Origin: Salarias fasciatus | Taxonomy: Eukaryota > Chordata > Actinopteri > Blenniiformes > Blenniidae | Length of the DNA: 64,000 bases | Reading direction: 5' to 3' | Assembly: GCF_902148845.1 (NCBI RefSeq) | Contig: NC_043746.1 | Location: 18,247,057 to 18,311,056, forward strand | Shown: positions 48,021 through 61,120 of the stretch, piece by piece | Layout of the letters: each line of letters starts with the position of its first letter | Position numbering within the stretch: position 1 is the stretch's first letter | Position numbers and translations under genes: made by a program | Notes under the pieces: model-generated | What the model saw: the letters and a program-made list of their open reading frames with translations, nothing else | The model's database searches: none | What the model was told of the DNA's origin: nothing

Positions 48021-50321
48021 AACAGCTGAACAGGACACCGTCTCGTCCATGTTTGAAGCTGTACTGTAAATCACCAAAACGTCGGATCAGCTTGGAGGGA
48101 TCAAAGCTGATAGTGAGACCTCAAACATTTGAAATACAAAGTTTACAGTCAATAGTTTCAAAGTATTCCAGTTAAACATCAAAATAGAGACTGTCAAGTT
48201 GCTTGGGCTTACCTTTATCTTCAGCTTTCGATGGATTACTGTTATTGTGTTTTTCGATCATGTTACTAAAGGTGATCATCACAGCTGCCTTTCACCTTTC
48301 TTACCACAAGGCCAATTACCTCTGCTGAGAGTGAAAGCTGTAAAATGAATAGTCCTTTCACTACAGATCTTAAATACCTATTAGATTTTCAAAGACTGAC
48401 AAAACACTAGTATAAAAAGAAAAACCCTGAGCTAGAGAAAAACAACAAACACAAATTGCACATAAAGCATAAAGCAAACAAACTAACACCCACATTTCTT
48501 GTTCCATGTTTCAGAATCCAAATCCTCATTTTTATAAGCATGGAAATGTATTACACAAATAAGATGTATTTAATTCATTTAACAGTTTATATCTCACTCT
48601 CTTATATCTAACAACTGTCCAGATATGAGCAAAACTCTGTAAAGGCTTAAGTTTCTTGTCTTTTGCTGCTGCATGGATTAAAGTTAATGATTGTAAATTT
48701 GTTCTTTAAAATAGTTTGCGCTTGTCACAAAGGAATTTCACATGTATAGCACTTTTCTTGCTAAATTTCCTGCTTTCCGTAGCATTCAGCCATTTTTAGC
48801 CATTTTGCCTCCAGCCTCCTAAGGTGTCAATGAGGGCAAGGCCGTAACGCCATTCTGGAAAACGTGGGGATGACAGCTGCATCTGTTTATCGTGTGGGGT
48901 ATAATGGTACACTTTGAGATCCAACATGGCAAACAGCAAATCAGGACTAACATATGGATTCATATGTGGGGAGGATTCACATTACTGAGAGATGACTCTG
49001 TGTCCTATCAGTAATTTTACATTGTGTTTACATCAATTGAGCTTTAGTTTAAACTGTATGCTAAACTTAAATTTTCCCAAAGAAGTGGCAAAAATAAATT
49101 CATGTTTTTCAAACAGGGCCTCATTGTTCAGAATTTGGGTCTTCCAGTTACATTTGTGACACAATACAGTGACAGTGTGTGTCAGGAATAACACTTCGTG
49201 CATGTGAGTACTCTGAGATGTCTCAGCCATTTGCGCTAATTGGTCATAAAATGCAATTTAATCTGCATCTAAATCACATACAGACGACTACACCGCACTC
49301 AACCTAAAGCCAGACTGGCATTGATGATATCCAGTGTATTTATTGATCACAGTCATTACAGTGTTACTGGGAAAAAAAGGTAAACCATTTAGGCAAATGA
49401 CTCTGAAAAGAGTTAACTGAGTTCAATCAATGAAACAAGAATCAACCCAAGTTTGTAACTTCTCCAACCTTAAAAAAACACAGAAAAAATTCATGTGATT
49501 AATGCATCACAAAATAAGACCTGTAATCACATATCATAAAGAAAAGAAAGAAGAGGGGGTTATAATTCAATGTCAAAGACTATGAGCTTTCACCAATCCT
49601 TGTTTTTGCAAATGAAAATGCTTTAATTAAAGAAGAGATGCCCCCTAGAAGTTGCACTTATCCAAGTTGCACATTGCAAAATACTGAGATAAAGTAATCC
49701 TCATTTTATCAGATAAAAGCCTGGAAAAGTAGTTTGATGGCAATAATAGCTCTATTCATAAGGCTGCTAACTGTATGCAAAACACTGAACAGGTAGAGTC
49801 TGCATGGAGATGAAAAATGAAAAGAAAACCCAGACATTTATTTAAAAAAATACCTTGACCCTTATAAAACATAAAAAAACACCTCAAAGATTCTACTGCT
49901 TGTGAATAATATTTGTATATGATCGGGAAAAGGCACACCATAACACAAATTCTTAATGAAACAGGTTTGATGAAGTATCCTGATTAATGCTGCTTTCCTG
50001 TTTCAGGAACTCGATTTTTCACAGTCACGAAGGTGAGAATGACTTCCGCAGCTCATCCAGGTATTCCACAAGATAATGTCAGACTGGCTGCTTCCCAGCA
50101 GAGAAATGAGCTTAAACATTCTAGTAAGACTTTATCACTAGAATCAAGCTAAAGTCTACTGGTTTGGAAGTGAGAGTGCTCACTTTTACACTTCAGTGCA
50201 GCTTCAGCAGTTATGAAACATTATAATGGTTTCTTACATTAGATAAATTGCATTTATTTATACAAAATATTTTCATTTTAATCATTTCACAACATTTAAT
50301 TATTTCAATCTGTGTATAATA

Positions 50322-50420
50322 AATGGACTGGGGGCCTGTCCAGGGTGTACTTCGTCCTTGCCGATTGTTAGCTCCAGCAGCCCATAGAAGATGGATGAAT
50401 AGTATGAAAAACATGTTGTC
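50322..50420 (+). repeat. 3' part of an abundant teleost repeat
   Basis: GGGCCTGTCCAGGGTGTAC, a GCTCCAGCAGCCC-like block and AGAAGATGGATG are the last part of the same fish repeat seen more fully at 52.56-52.92 kb. The 5' part is absent. Confidence 0.5.
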
Positions 50421-50559
50421 ACCAACCATAATAGATTGATCCTGCCCATCATTCATCTGTCGATCCATCCATCCATATCTTTCAACCCATCTTCATACCC
50501 TATGGTCTGTATGGAGAGCAAATAAGCTCAGATATCTCTCACTCTCTACTTCCCTCCCA

Positions 50560-50960
50560 GAACAAACCAAATATGTAGTCTCTCCAGCGAGTCCTGGGCT
50601 GACCTTGGGGGTCTCATCCCATTCATACATGCCTGGTAAACCTCTAATGAGAAGCGACCAGGGAGCATCCTAATCGGATGACCGAATCACCTCAACTAGC
50701 TTCTCTCAATGTGGCGAAGTAGCAGCTTGACTTTGATTCTCACCTGGAAGGCTGAGCTCCTCATTCTCTCACAAAGAGTGTCGCCCGCAACCCTGCAAAG
50801 AAAAGCCATTTCAGCCGTTTGTATTCAGAGTTTCATTCTTTTGGTCATGACCCAAGGTTCGTGACCTTAGGTAAGAGTGGGAATGTAGACCAGCCAATTA
50901 ACTTTACAGTTCGGCTCCCACTTTACCACAACATTTCGGTGCATTGACTGAATTATCACC
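50560..50960 (+). repeat. Diverged teleost interspersed repeat, probably LINE-derived
   Basis: Blocks such as GGAGCATCCTAATCGGATG, CACCTCAACTAGCTTCTCTC, GCCATTTCAGCCGTTTGTAT and GGTCATGACCCAAGGTTCGTG correspond, with many changes, to a very common fish dispersed repeat. I remember the consensus but cannot name the family safely. No frame is intact. Confidence 0.5.
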
Positions 50961-52559
50961 TGTCCCTCATGAATAAGATCAGAAGATACCTGTACTTCCA
51001 GCCCCTATCCTCCTAGCTGAAGAGTGCATACCCTTCATTCCCATGAGAAAACCATGAATTCAGATTTGCTAAAAGCTGAGATTCTCTATCTTTTAGATAG
51101 ATCAGATGACAAGATTTTAAAATTGTCCATTAAATTTATCAAAGTGAGACTTAGTTTTAATATTTTTATCCAAGCTCCTTAAAGGATGCCCTGTTTTTCG
51201 TATGAAACTGGCCCATTCGCAGTGAATGAGAAAATTCTTCCAATTTTCCCTGAGAATGTCTCATTCCTTCCATTAGATCTCCTAAGCGCTGCTCTCTAAA
51301 CCTTTAGCTGTTCTCCATGTGGCCCCGTTTACACCCGTCTGTTTGTGGACTTGGTGTTGTCTTTGTTGGCTCATTGCTATGTTTGTTGGTGGGTTGTTTT
51401 CAGCAGCTGTCAGTCAGTTTAGTCGGGTGAGACCAACCAGCATGTTGTAGTTTTTGGCGCCTGCTTCTCAAAAAGTATCCCCAGTTTATTTGGAACATAA
51501 ACAAATGGCACATACCTACAAAGGCATGACATTTTATCCCACTAGTTTGATACTGTATCACTGTTCTCATTGGATGTAAACACAGCAGGATTCAAAATAT
51601 TACAAAAAAGACGACGATTCAAACTTAACAGCATGTTAATCCCTCATTCCGGCTGATGCATTTTCCAAATATCTGAATGGACCCTACAAGTTTCCAGTTG
51701 AATCTCAGATTGACCAGGTCCTGAGGAGTCTCACCAATGAGAAAGTTATAGGAATAGAAAAACTTCCAGACTTTGGTAATGGACAGAGGGGAATGTAAAC
51801 GCACATCTGGTGGTCACTCGCCATAAAGTTAAATGTGCTGAGCTGCTCAGGAGTCTATTACTGTTAACACCCAGAGTGACTGCTGTCTCATATGAAAGGG
51901 TTCAAGGCAGGTCAGAGTCTCTTATGAATTAATCTTGGCTGCTTGTGATAATCTCGGCTTCAAAGAGGTGAAATATTTTATTCCTAATCCCCCAACGCAC
52001 AATATTAATAATGTGCGCTGACTTATCACAAGTAAACTACCTTATGTGGTGTTCGGCAGAGTTGTTTTACAATTAAAATCCTGCGAGTTGGTCATTCAGC
52101 CTTTTATGTGCACAAACCTTACAAGAAAATACAGACAAACCTGCTTGTTCTCTGGTGACACAGACAATACATTTCCAATAGTGGTTTAGAAAGATCATTT
52201 TGTCTCTGCTTTATCTGTTGTTCGTTAAAAAAAAAAAGTGGTGTCACAATAATCCATTTTGGAACAGTGAGATTATCAGAATTACAGTAAATCCCTTTCT
52301 GTTTGCCCATTGAAATTGCTGGATTGCCACAGCAGAAAATAGATAAATACTCTTATAGAAAGACTGATAAATTAATTTAGCTGCGGTGTGGAATGCATTT
52401 AGAATACTGTATCCTAAGATTGTCGGCCAGCAGCTTCTATAGGATCTGTTCCATCAGTAGAAAGCACGCTAATTCCAGTGACAATCGCTTGCAGCAAAGA
52501 CTGTCAATCATCAGCGATGGCTGCTGTGTTGTCTCCACAAAGTCAAAAGTTTTTATTGA

Positions 52560-52915
52560 CTCAACCTGGTTGCATGGTGGTGTAGTGGTTAGAATTCTCA
52601 CCTCACAGAAACAATATTGTGGGTTTGAGGCTGAGCTCGGCTCACTGAGTGTGGGTTTTTTCCGGGTACTCTGATTTCCTCCTACTGTACAAAGGACATG
52701 AATTTGAGGTTAATTGGTGACCCTCAGTTGGTGTGAATGTGAGTGTGTGTGTGTGTGGTTGTGGTTGTCTGTGTCTGTGTGTTTGCCCTGTGATAGACTG
52801 GCGACCTGTCCAGGGTGTATGCTGCCCTCTCTCATTGTAAACTGGGATTGGCTCCAGCGCCCCGCGACCCTGAACCGGATAAGCGGTATATTGAAGACGG
52901 ATGGTTGACCGGTCA
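52560..52915 (+). repeat. Near-full copy of an abundant teleost repeat
   Basis: It begins GCATGGTGGTGTAGTGGTTAG and passes through CGGGTACTCTGATTTCCTCC, GTTAATTGGTGACCC, GTGTGAATGTGAGTGTG, GCGACCTGTCCAGGGTGTA and CCGGATAAGCGGTAT. Shorter pieces of the same repeat lie at 25.1, 34.4, 41.5, 44.9 and 50.3 kb. The start resembles a tRNA-like promoter (A-box and B-box flavour), but I cannot assign the family firmly. Confidence 0.65.
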
Positions 52916-55859
52916 CCACTGGCCTGTGGTAGAGTGACAGCCTGTCTGGAGTGGACCCTGCCTTCACCCGCTCCTCTCCATCCACCACAACCCTGAATCC
53001 TTCCTGTCGATTTATTTCACTCAGGACTTCAAATTCCATCAATATTTAAAACTTGTTTAACAAAAATACTCATTATTTTTTAATCCCGGGAGGGAATTCC
53101 TGACAGTCCTCCACACAAAATTGAATATTAGTAGAATATTAAAATATCAAATAAGTATAAAGAATGACATATTCATTATACAAAGAAATATTCAACTATA
53201 TTCCACCACGTTAGAACATAGACAATACCGAAAATGCTGAAAATAAATATTTTATAAAAAATAATAATTTTATTCAACATTTATGAAAAAAATAAAGCTA
53301 AAAGAACTTTGGACTATGAATAGCTAAATAATTAAAAAAAAAAGTGGATGGCATTACCAAAAAAGCTGTGGAGCAGCTTAGAAACAAATCAAGCCAACAA
53401 AGGATCCGTTACGAAAGGGGCAAAATCTATAAAATCAATATAAAAATATTGCAGATTTCCTTTCAATATGGAAAAAAAGACACATTAAAATTGTGGAATA
53501 ATCTCTGAAAAATGCTCCTCAGGGTGAAATTGAAATAATTTTGTCACTTTTGTGGTCCAACCACTCACTCCTATGACCAAATGTAGAGAATTTGAAGACA
53601 TTTCTGTAGCAGAGAAGCGTGATCGTCATACCCACCAGCAATGCATTCACAACAGACACGATCTGGAAAGCACTGCATTGGCCCAGGATCACTTGTGTTG
53701 TCTGTGAACAAAGATCTTATCTGAATACAATCTACAAATTCTACTCCCTGACAAACTTACTGAAAATGGACTGAGGCAAAATAGAAAATCGCTCGGTGGT
53801 CAAATAGATTAAAAGTTGATTCCATTCAGTTTTAGGGACACACAGGTTTTATTCTGTAGACAGAAAAAAGACCAATCATTTTGCTGGTCCAAAACCAACT
53901 ATTGAGATGGCTTGGAGTTGCCACAGTGTCCAAGTCGCAGCTCTGTCAGTTTCAGAATGTGCACTGTATCATAAGTCTGCACGGACACTTGATGCACGAA
54001 GACCGCCTCTCCTCCGGAACCTCACATACTGCTCAGGTCTTAGTCCAAAGGAGGGTTTTAAAGAGGCAAATATTAGCTTTTGACTCTTCAACAGGACTCA
54101 TCATTTGCTCACTGACTAAAGCTTTTTGACAAGCCTCACATAAGTTATCAGGATGTCCTGACCTTGAGTGTCCAGCGCAGGTCCCTCTGTAAGAGATCTG
54201 TTTGTAACCGATGTGGGGGGGGATAACATGACGGCATTGAAAACGAGACGTATAGCCCACATTTTGTGCATGTATACGTCGCTGCTTTAACTCCGATGTC
54301 TTTCCCTACATCTATATTTGTACTTTTGAACATGTAGTTTGTCTCGTCTCGTCCCTCTGCGTCATGTTGCCAGGAGAACAAGGAACTGCCGCTTCTGATC
54401 TGTTAACCATGTATGAGCTCACTTCAAATACTTCAACACTGTGTTACTTGCCAGTGAAAGTGTTTGCCTCCCTACAGGTTTTACCTATAACTTCACCGCT
54501 GGTCGTTTGCATGGACTGGCTGCTGTGTAAACAGATAATATGAGACCATTATGGTTTGGGTGCGTTTGGTGACTATAAACACAAATGGATTGTGTGAAAT
54601 TTTGGGGCTGGTGCACATTTCACATCCTTTTAGTTCAGTTTGTCACTTAACAGTGTAGTGGTCTAAAAAGACACAGGATGCAGACTGAGGGGGAGTGATT
54701 ACATGCAACAAAGGTAAGCCAAACAGGAATCAAATGATAGAATAATGTGGATTTAGTAAAGTGCATATTGCCTTAAACCTTTTACATATTGACCATGACA
54801 GAATGTGCTTGCTGCACACAAAAAAACTACATCTGAATTTCAGTCTTTCTTCTAAACAAGCAATGTTTTTTTGCTCCAGAGACTTAAGAACACAGGGAAC
54901 ATCTCAACCCCAAAAACGTTTACCATGATAAATTAGATTTCTTTTCCAAGAGTACTTTTATAAACAATGAGCAGATATCCAAAATATGACTTAAATAACT
55001 GTATAACACATTTTTTATTTTTAAATGCAAACACATTTTATCTTTATTTCTCTTTACACTTTCTATGACATGTAGAATTTTTATTGAAATAATGTACAAC
55101 CGTTAGGGCAGTTGATCTGCTTTAAAAATATTCTATCCATCATCTGATCTACATATATTTGTGACATAATGAACTGATGTTCAGACATAATGATCCACCG
55201 CAACATGGCATTACTGTATATTTTCTGTAAATGCAACTTTTGTCCCAAATTTGTTACCTATTGTTTTTAGTTTTGTAAGCAAATAGACTCTATATGCAAA
55301 ACAGTAGCATCAAATGAAAGACAATTTTGTGGACATTTAACTGTATTTTCACCAGTAAAGCTGAGCTTATGTTTTTCATTTTCAAGTCAACTGGTTTGAG
55401 TTGTGAAGAATTATGTTTCCCTAACATACTTGAATGTCTTTGCACTACACAAACTGAAATATGCTGATATGCTCTAGTTTTAGTGGCCCGGTCCACTCCA
55501 GGTTAAACTGTGCTGCATGTGGCTGCTGGAAACGGGACTATCCAGAGAGAAACTGGGTTGTTACTGCCACTTCAGGCAGATGTTCCTATAGTTTGCTTGT
55601 GAAGCTGGTCCAGCCTCTGTTACACAACCATATCAAATGAGTCTGATTGTTGTCATTGTTTGACTTTTAACCTGAAGCTTGATCGACTTAATGGTGATGT
55701 GAGTGCTTTGGGGAGTTGAACCTTATTCCGCAGTTGAGGCAGGACATGAAATGCATTTGAAGAAACTTTCTATCCCATCCTTTTCGTGCGTAATGTGAAG
55801 TAGACCTGCAAAATATGTCGCGTGCTTGCGATCAAAAAATGGGAGAGCGTCTATTGTAT

Positions 55860-57289
55860 TCTGACTCTGTATGTGTGTGCGTGTGCTCCCGCATCATATC
55901 CTACCGTGCAATTAAAGCTTGCAGCCCATGGAGCCCCGCTCTGTTTGTTATTCACCTGTAGGGCTTTACCCGGCGCTAGGACCCAGGGTGCGCGATTTTC
56001 ATCTCCAGCTGCTGCAGACCGAAAACTGGCAGTAAGGGAAGATCGCGAGGACAAGCCAAAATTGCATACTGTATTCGATCTACTTCAAAATCACATCCCT
56101 GGCCCCCACAGCCGAGCCCCCGTGCAGACAACAATAGCTTGTTGCGCTGTGTGCAGGCTCTGTGGCCGTAGACAGCTCGGAGCGCAAGGTAAGACGGTGC
56201 AATACCATGCGATTACTAATAACAAAGGCGTTACGGGCGAGCAGGGGGCATTAAAGGGGGCATTGCACAACGCTATTGAGGGCGAGTAAAACTCTGCCAA
56301 ACTTTGACCTGAATATGTGCATTTTCTCGCTGTCGGCGTCTTGTGCGGGCTCCAGTAGTTGCGGCGGGGTTCCGCTGTTATCCCGCGGCGTTATGTAGGA
56401 TCGTGTCACATGTATGGGCAGCCAAGTTGTGTATCGAGATGACATCCGTGAGTCCGCTTGTCCGTGCGTGCCGGCTGGGGATGCAGTCCGCCGATTCCGA
56501 CGCTGACACGGTAACTGGGCACGAAGTAGGGGAGGCGCGGGGGGGCAAACGGAATTTCAGACAGAGATCCAACATCATGTGGACGGCGCATCGGGCCATC
56601 CATTAACCTGAAAAACAAGAACATCACCCTTGGCTGTTTTCTGTGATCCGCTGCCACCCTCCCTCCTCTTTCTGTAGAATAATTCATTACTTCTACCAAG
56701 ATGGGAGAATAATGCGCTTGATTTCGGATTCCCGGCGTCCAACCCCCCCGCAGCTCCCCCCAGCCTCGACGCTTCAGCATTGACCAGGTGAACCACCAAC
56801 TTAGACGGGACATCCTCGTCGCCGTGAAGCATGGCGGCCTAAATAGGGTCGATAATCTCCAATATGACTCACAGATAGATGACCACACATGTCCACTTCG
56901 CAGACGACAGAGTTTATAAAAAGAAAACAGAGCAAGGCCTCCGATATAAACACTCATCTGCGCTATCGCAGTTGTCATAGTGCATGTGCCGAATACCACG
57001 TCTGTCCTCGACATGATTAGAATTGCACGCAAAACAAGTTTTTCAAGCCCACGAGCCGCCAGACATCCGAAGTGGGAGCCCGGGAGCCAAACTCGTGTGT
57101 GATCGGTGAAGCCCGGAGCAGCCGGTCACTACCGGGATAGCTCCCGCTCCCGCTCCGGTCGCTGAGGTCTCCGGGTTACCCCCGGCTCAGACACAATGCG
57201 ATGTGTCAGCTGCCCACTTTGTGTGACTCCTGCTGCACACCGACACGCTCGTCTCCAGCGTCCCTCCTTTTTTTTTTTAACTGATCGGC

Positions 57290-57322
<33 letters not shown>

Positions 57323-57520
57323 TTTCCCAATTTCACATTTGGCCATCTGTCAACGATTTGGCTGCTTTGCACGCAGCCATTACTGCGCGAATGGCGAAGG
57401 GCATGTAAAGAGGCTCCTCTCGCCTCGCACGAGCCTCTCCGCGAGAGGAACGCGGGGAAATAGTTTGTGCTCGCTCCGCGATCAGCGGATGGACGGGATC
57501 GCTGCCTGATGCACCGCCGT
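55860..57520. promoter_or_regulatory. CpG-rich island
   Basis: CpG density is high over about 1.6 kb, with several donor-like sites on the plus strand, for example GCGCAAG followed by GTAAGA at 56188/56189. Long frames on both strands (155 codons plus, 208 codons minus) are open but show no family resemblance and probably reflect base composition. It may be an upstream promoter or noncoding first exon of the gene at the right edge. A run of about 31 T lies at 57291-57321. Confidence 0.45.
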
Positions 57521-57678
57521 GAGGAACCACGCACACAGACACACACACACACATCATGTATGGTAGTAAACAAACTCCCGATAAGTCTCAGGACGGTGTC
57601 AGCCTCGCTGCGTGTGCGTGTTTATTTCCTCAACCACCGCAAAGTGCTGAGAAAAGTCGGAAATTTGTTGCCCCGAAG

Positions 57679-57704
57679 GAGAGAGAGAGAGAGAGAGAGA
57701 GAGA
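57679..57704. repeat. (GA)n microsatellite
   Basis: A GA tract between the two CpG islands. Similar GA-rich runs lie at about 59653-59693 and 60556-60573. Confidence 0.85.
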
Positions 57705-59119
57705 CAACCTCTAGGATCCAGGTAGGACAAGTGGCCTAATTACAGCAGGGTAACGTGCACTGTTTAACCACCGTGCCAAAATGTGATTACAGAGTAAGAG
57801 AGCTAAATATCCTGTTTATCTTTGGGGGGGGGGTACAAACGTCCTGCTCTACATACCATTTAAAAGTTTTTGTTTGCTCGTGTGCAACTGGGAGCTGCAG
57901 ATGTGTTGTCATCACCCCAAACATCATTTTGCTGTTGCACATATTTGAGCTGTCTGCTCCCCTGTCTTTGTTTGGGAGCCTTTCAGCCAGGGAAGGTGGG
58001 GAAGCTGGCCTTGTGGTTTAATGTGAACAAAAAATGTGGATGATTTATCAACAAACTGTGTCCAAAAGGGGTTTTGATGGTGTCTCTTCAGCTCAGTGCA
58101 GTTTCTGTATGAACTGTGTTGTCACCAGGTGGAAGGTTGTTGTCCACATGTGCTGGCTCAAAATGGGATAGAAAACGAAGGAATATTATTCAGAATTCAA
58201 AGTCAAGCTTTGCTCAAATTTCAGTTGTGCTTTGATCTGCTCTGAAAACCACTTCTGTGTGTGATTCTAGTTCAAGCCTGGCCCAGCCTGATAGTAACAG
58301 GAAATGTGATGTTGACACACAGCACTGCAAGAAATATATGGCAGGGAACTGAAGATGCACCACAGAAGGAATGACACTGTCTTTGTTCATATATTCATTA
58401 TAGATGCTTATTTTCAGATATGTTTCTCCTCACACCATCAGTGCTGGCAGGTTGGATTTGAAACAAAAGAAAATATGAGTAATGGTTCTGCTGGGATGGA
58501 TGAGTGCAACCATATAGAGTGAAGGCAAAATATCCTACGTAAAGGCAATGAAATGCACTGAGGGGTAAAACGTTTGGGGCTCTACAGTTCAACTATATTC
58601 ACATTTAGCTTTTCATAGGGAAGTAGAAATAGTTGTAGGTTTGAGTCAAAATAATACAGAACGAGTGAGCAGAAATGAACGAAACAACACTTGTTAACTT
58701 AGAAGTGAAGGTTGTCTATTTTGGGGACTTTGAAATAACTGAAATGTGGATATGTTTTACATTTTAACCTTATTTAAATAGACTAATTGGAATAATCATT
58801 TTCACCAGGACCACAACTTGTTTCAGTATGGTTTTATACCACATCACCCTTAACAGTCAGTGAAAAAATGCTTCCACATTCATACATCCTTTCCAAGTTA
58901 GTCTAGTTCTCAGGAAACCAGTCTGTTTTCCTCGTTTTAATTAATAACATTCAGTCTTTATATTAGACAGAATGTTTTTGTTTATTTCGTTTTGAAACCA
59001 TCACTCACTGCTGCCTGTTAATTGACCTGAGAACCACTGTCGTGCTCAAAGTCTCTCATTGATAACCAGAGACCGCTTTGGCTTGAAAAAAAATAATAAT
59101 TATGGATTATTACTTGGTT

Positions 59120-61120
59120 ACCCAGATAAGCCCTTTTCAGTTTAGCGCACCGTTACACTCTGGTCGCGATCCCCCCATTCCCCTTGAGCGGCTGGAGCGC
59201 GCGGTGCATGCCGGTACCTGTAGTCCTCACCCCTCCCAGCCTCTCCAGCGTCTAATCCTGGGCGTGGATAGCCGAGCACTACATCTCCCATGCTGTCCCC
59301 GCGCACCCTTCTGCCCCTCTCTCTCACACTAGACTGGAGATACGGAACGGACTGTCTTGACGACCCCCCCCCCCCCCCCCCTCCCCACCCACCCCCCCTC
59401 CCTCTGCCCTCCTCCCCTCCTCCTCCTCCACCCTCCCTCCCTCCCGCCCCCCGGACTTTTAGAACCGAAAACCGTCGAGATTAGTGGGCAGCCACGGACG
59501 GCGGAGGCGAACGGCTGGACGCGGCCGTATCCACAGTCGTGGCCGTGCGTCGTTCACATGCCATCTGGACGGACGGGTTCGTAACTGTTTGTGTCATTAC
59601 ACATCTTTTATCTCGCCCGCTGATTAGCTTTAGAATTATTCAGTATTTAGGATAGAGGGAGAGAAAGAGAGAGAGAGGGAGAGAGAGAGAGAGTAAAAGC
59701 GGGGCCGGGGAGCGGAGCAGAGGAGAGGAGAGGAGAGGCTCGGTGGGTCCGGGGCTCGGCGAATGCCTTTCACCGCCGGAGCGGGTTCAGTCAGTCCAGC
59801 AGAAAGGGCCGATAAGAGAGACGGGAGCACTCCACGTTAGGTCGGCCGGGGATAAATAACAGTAGCCTGCCTCAACATGTAAAGCAGCAGGAGTGTAGTG
59901 CGAGGGCTGCGCTGGGAGCCTACCCGTGCCGGAGGAGGTGGTCAGCGGAGTTAAATATATTGTTTTTCCCCCCTTTCCGTGGCCACTCCAGCAGCGCAAT
60001 AAGTTGGGTCACCCAACCCCCCTGGTCGATCTCCAGCAGGCTACTTTTCCCCCGGTAACTCGACGCGACCAGTTTTTCTGTGTTATCAGCGGAAGAAATT
60101 GGCAGTATGTTTGTGACATTATTGTGCACCGACCGGGTTACTTTTGTCGAGCATTTCCGTGGCCGATGAGCTGGGGTGATGGTGGTGGTCAGAAGTTTAG
60201 TTTGTTTGGCTCTGTCTTCGTCCCCCCCCCCTTGAGGCTTTTGCATTGATGTTGACTTACCTTATCGGGCGGAGATGTGACACATTGCCACATTGTGCTT
60301 CCTACGTCGCAGCCACCCGATGGGGGGGAATCTCTCCTGTCACTTGCTATAATTTCCCTAAACATCTGCCTTTCGCTCCCAAACATCTCGATCCCCTCTC
60401 TTTCGCGATCCGCGGACGGATCGGGCGCCTGGAAGCCGCCTGTCTGCTCAGTTGGAGCCCGTGTTTGTGTGCAGATGGACCGATCACCTGAGAGCCAGTT
60501 GCCATTCTCTCATTATGGTGACTGCTCGCCATCTCCAGCGAAAGAGAGCGCGAGAGGGAGAGAGAGAGAGAGGGAGCGACCCGGAGCTCTCCAGAGTTTT
60601 TCCGTGCTGATATTTATAACAGAGGAAACGTGTTGTTTTGCGAGTGCCCCCGTCCCACAACACGCATGTGGTCTCATTGTGCACTTTTCCACATGTGACA
60701 TTGGGACGTGTGTCTTTTGTGCCGTGGGTTGGACACCGAGCTGACCGGGTGGAAGTGGGGCTTACTACACAATCATTTGTCCGCTTCGAGGCTGTTTTTC
60801 TCCCCCCTTCAAAGGGGTCTTTCCGGGCTGGACTTTTTGTTTCGTCTTGTTGCCCACGGGGTGTGCGCGGACTGCTGCATACATTCACCGGCCTACATCG
60901 GAGCGGATGAATTCAAATGTTGTGGCGGAGCAGACCGCGATCGCAGCACAAAGACAAACTAGCTGTAAGCAACTGTTGTTACGGTAATGTATGCAGACCC
61001 TCCTTGCACAGAGCGGCATCTGCATCGCAGGATCCCTTTCAGTCCCTGCTCGCAGATTCCAGCGGAGATTGGCGTGTCAGTCAGTATGTGCATCATCTTA
61101 TTTAGGTTTCACTGAAATAT
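59120..61120 (+). promoter_or_regulatory. Main CpG island, likely promoter and 5' UTR of the right-edge gene
   Basis: Two kilobases of very CpG-rich DNA with poly-C runs (about 59364-59381 and 61127-61145), pyrimidine tracts and GA repeats. The first coding exons seen on the plus strand start 2 kb beyond it. Noncoding first exons probably lie here. An ATG at 60907 opens a short frame to a GTAAGC donor at 60964, but its phase does not fit directly onto the exon at 63171. Confidence 0.5.

Larger units (their letters stand above)
48020..55800. other. Gene-poor AT-rich region
   Basis: No exon or RNA gene supported. It contains worn interspersed repeats at about 50322-50420, 50560-50960 and 52560-52915. 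The rest is unremarkable low-GC sequence with only short chance frames. Confidence 0.6.

Noticed and set aside
52560-52630. Possible tRNA-like start on the plus strand
   Set aside because: The GTAGTGGTTAG block looks like an A box, but the rest follows the abundant fish repeat and does not fold as a tRNA.
55822-56289. Plus-strand frame of 155 codons
   Set aside because: It lies in a CpG-rich area with no recognised motif; an equally long frame exists on the other strand nearby. It is kept only as part of a possible promoter.
56406-57032. Minus-strand frame of 208 codons
   Set aside because: No domain, no conserved motif, unusual composition and no splice partners; best explained by GC-rich sequence with few stops.
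60907-60963. Candidate first coding exon (MNSNVVAEQ...) before the right-edge gene
   Set aside because: Its donor phase does not join in frame to the exon at 63171; a missing intermediate exon would be needed.
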